13,113 nucleotides of DNA from CAXBID01 sp049791475 (GTDB lineage Bacteria; Bacteroidota; Bacteroidia; Flavobacteriales; Flavobacteriaceae), in NCBI GenBank assembly GCA_049791475.1, contig JBAQZZ010000141.1:1-13113 (forward strand). The letters run 5' to 3'. Below, piece by piece: positions 13,106 through 13,113 of this stretch. Numbering within the stretch: position 1 is the stretch's first letter; each line of letters starts with the position of its first letter. The translations under genes and the position numbers were made by a program. The notes under the pieces are model-generated. The model worked only from the letters and a program-made list of their open reading frames with translations, made no database searches and was not told where the DNA came from.

Positions 13106-13113
13106 AGTTATAC

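Overview
The window is low-GC DNA from a member of the Bacteroidota, most likely family Flavobacteriaceae. Three things support this. The primary sigma factor is the compact 287-residue Bacteroidota type. At least two gene leaders carry the Bacteroidota promoter box TAnnTTTG. The intergenic repeats have the look of flavobacterial REP-like elements. Genus and species cannot be read from the sequence.

The left part, about 1-3480, is accessory DNA. It opens with the 3' end (domains V and VI) of a group II intron on the + strand, whose body lies outside the window. Next comes a tightly packed minus-strand operon of three small exported proteins: a lipoprotein (1823-2374), a SIMPL/DUF541-like protein with a signal peptide (937-1815) and a lipoprotein resembling the XAC2610 group (109-930). 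Upstream of the operon lies the C-terminal third of an IS110-family transposase. It abuts, head to head, a 5'-truncated gene fragment carrying an AlbA_2/Schlafen-type motif. A stretch of about 290 bp without a convincing gene follows and ends in a strong intrinsic terminator (3423-3462).

The right part, about 3480-13113, looks like conserved chromosome. On the + strand are an M90 (MtfA-like) zinc peptidase and two tandem paralogous two-CBS-domain proteins. On the minus strand, in order of transcription, are accD, rpsO, pnp, a membrane GT2 glycosyltransferase, a small hypothetical protein, rpoD and rpe. The accD-rpsO-pnp stretch joins lipid synthesis, ribosome assembly and RNA turnover genes. 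rpsO, pnp and rpoD each have a recognisable intrinsic terminator, and rpsO and pnp have candidate promoters of their own, so this is a set of adjacent transcription units rather than one operon.

I found no CRISPR array, rRNA, intact tRNA or recognisable complete defence system. The most interesting points are the unassigned three-gene secreted-protein operon boxed in by mobile-element remains, the zinc-ribbon-less AccD, a 10-bp inverted repeat abutting the glycosyltransferase start codon, and a hairpin leader on rpsO.
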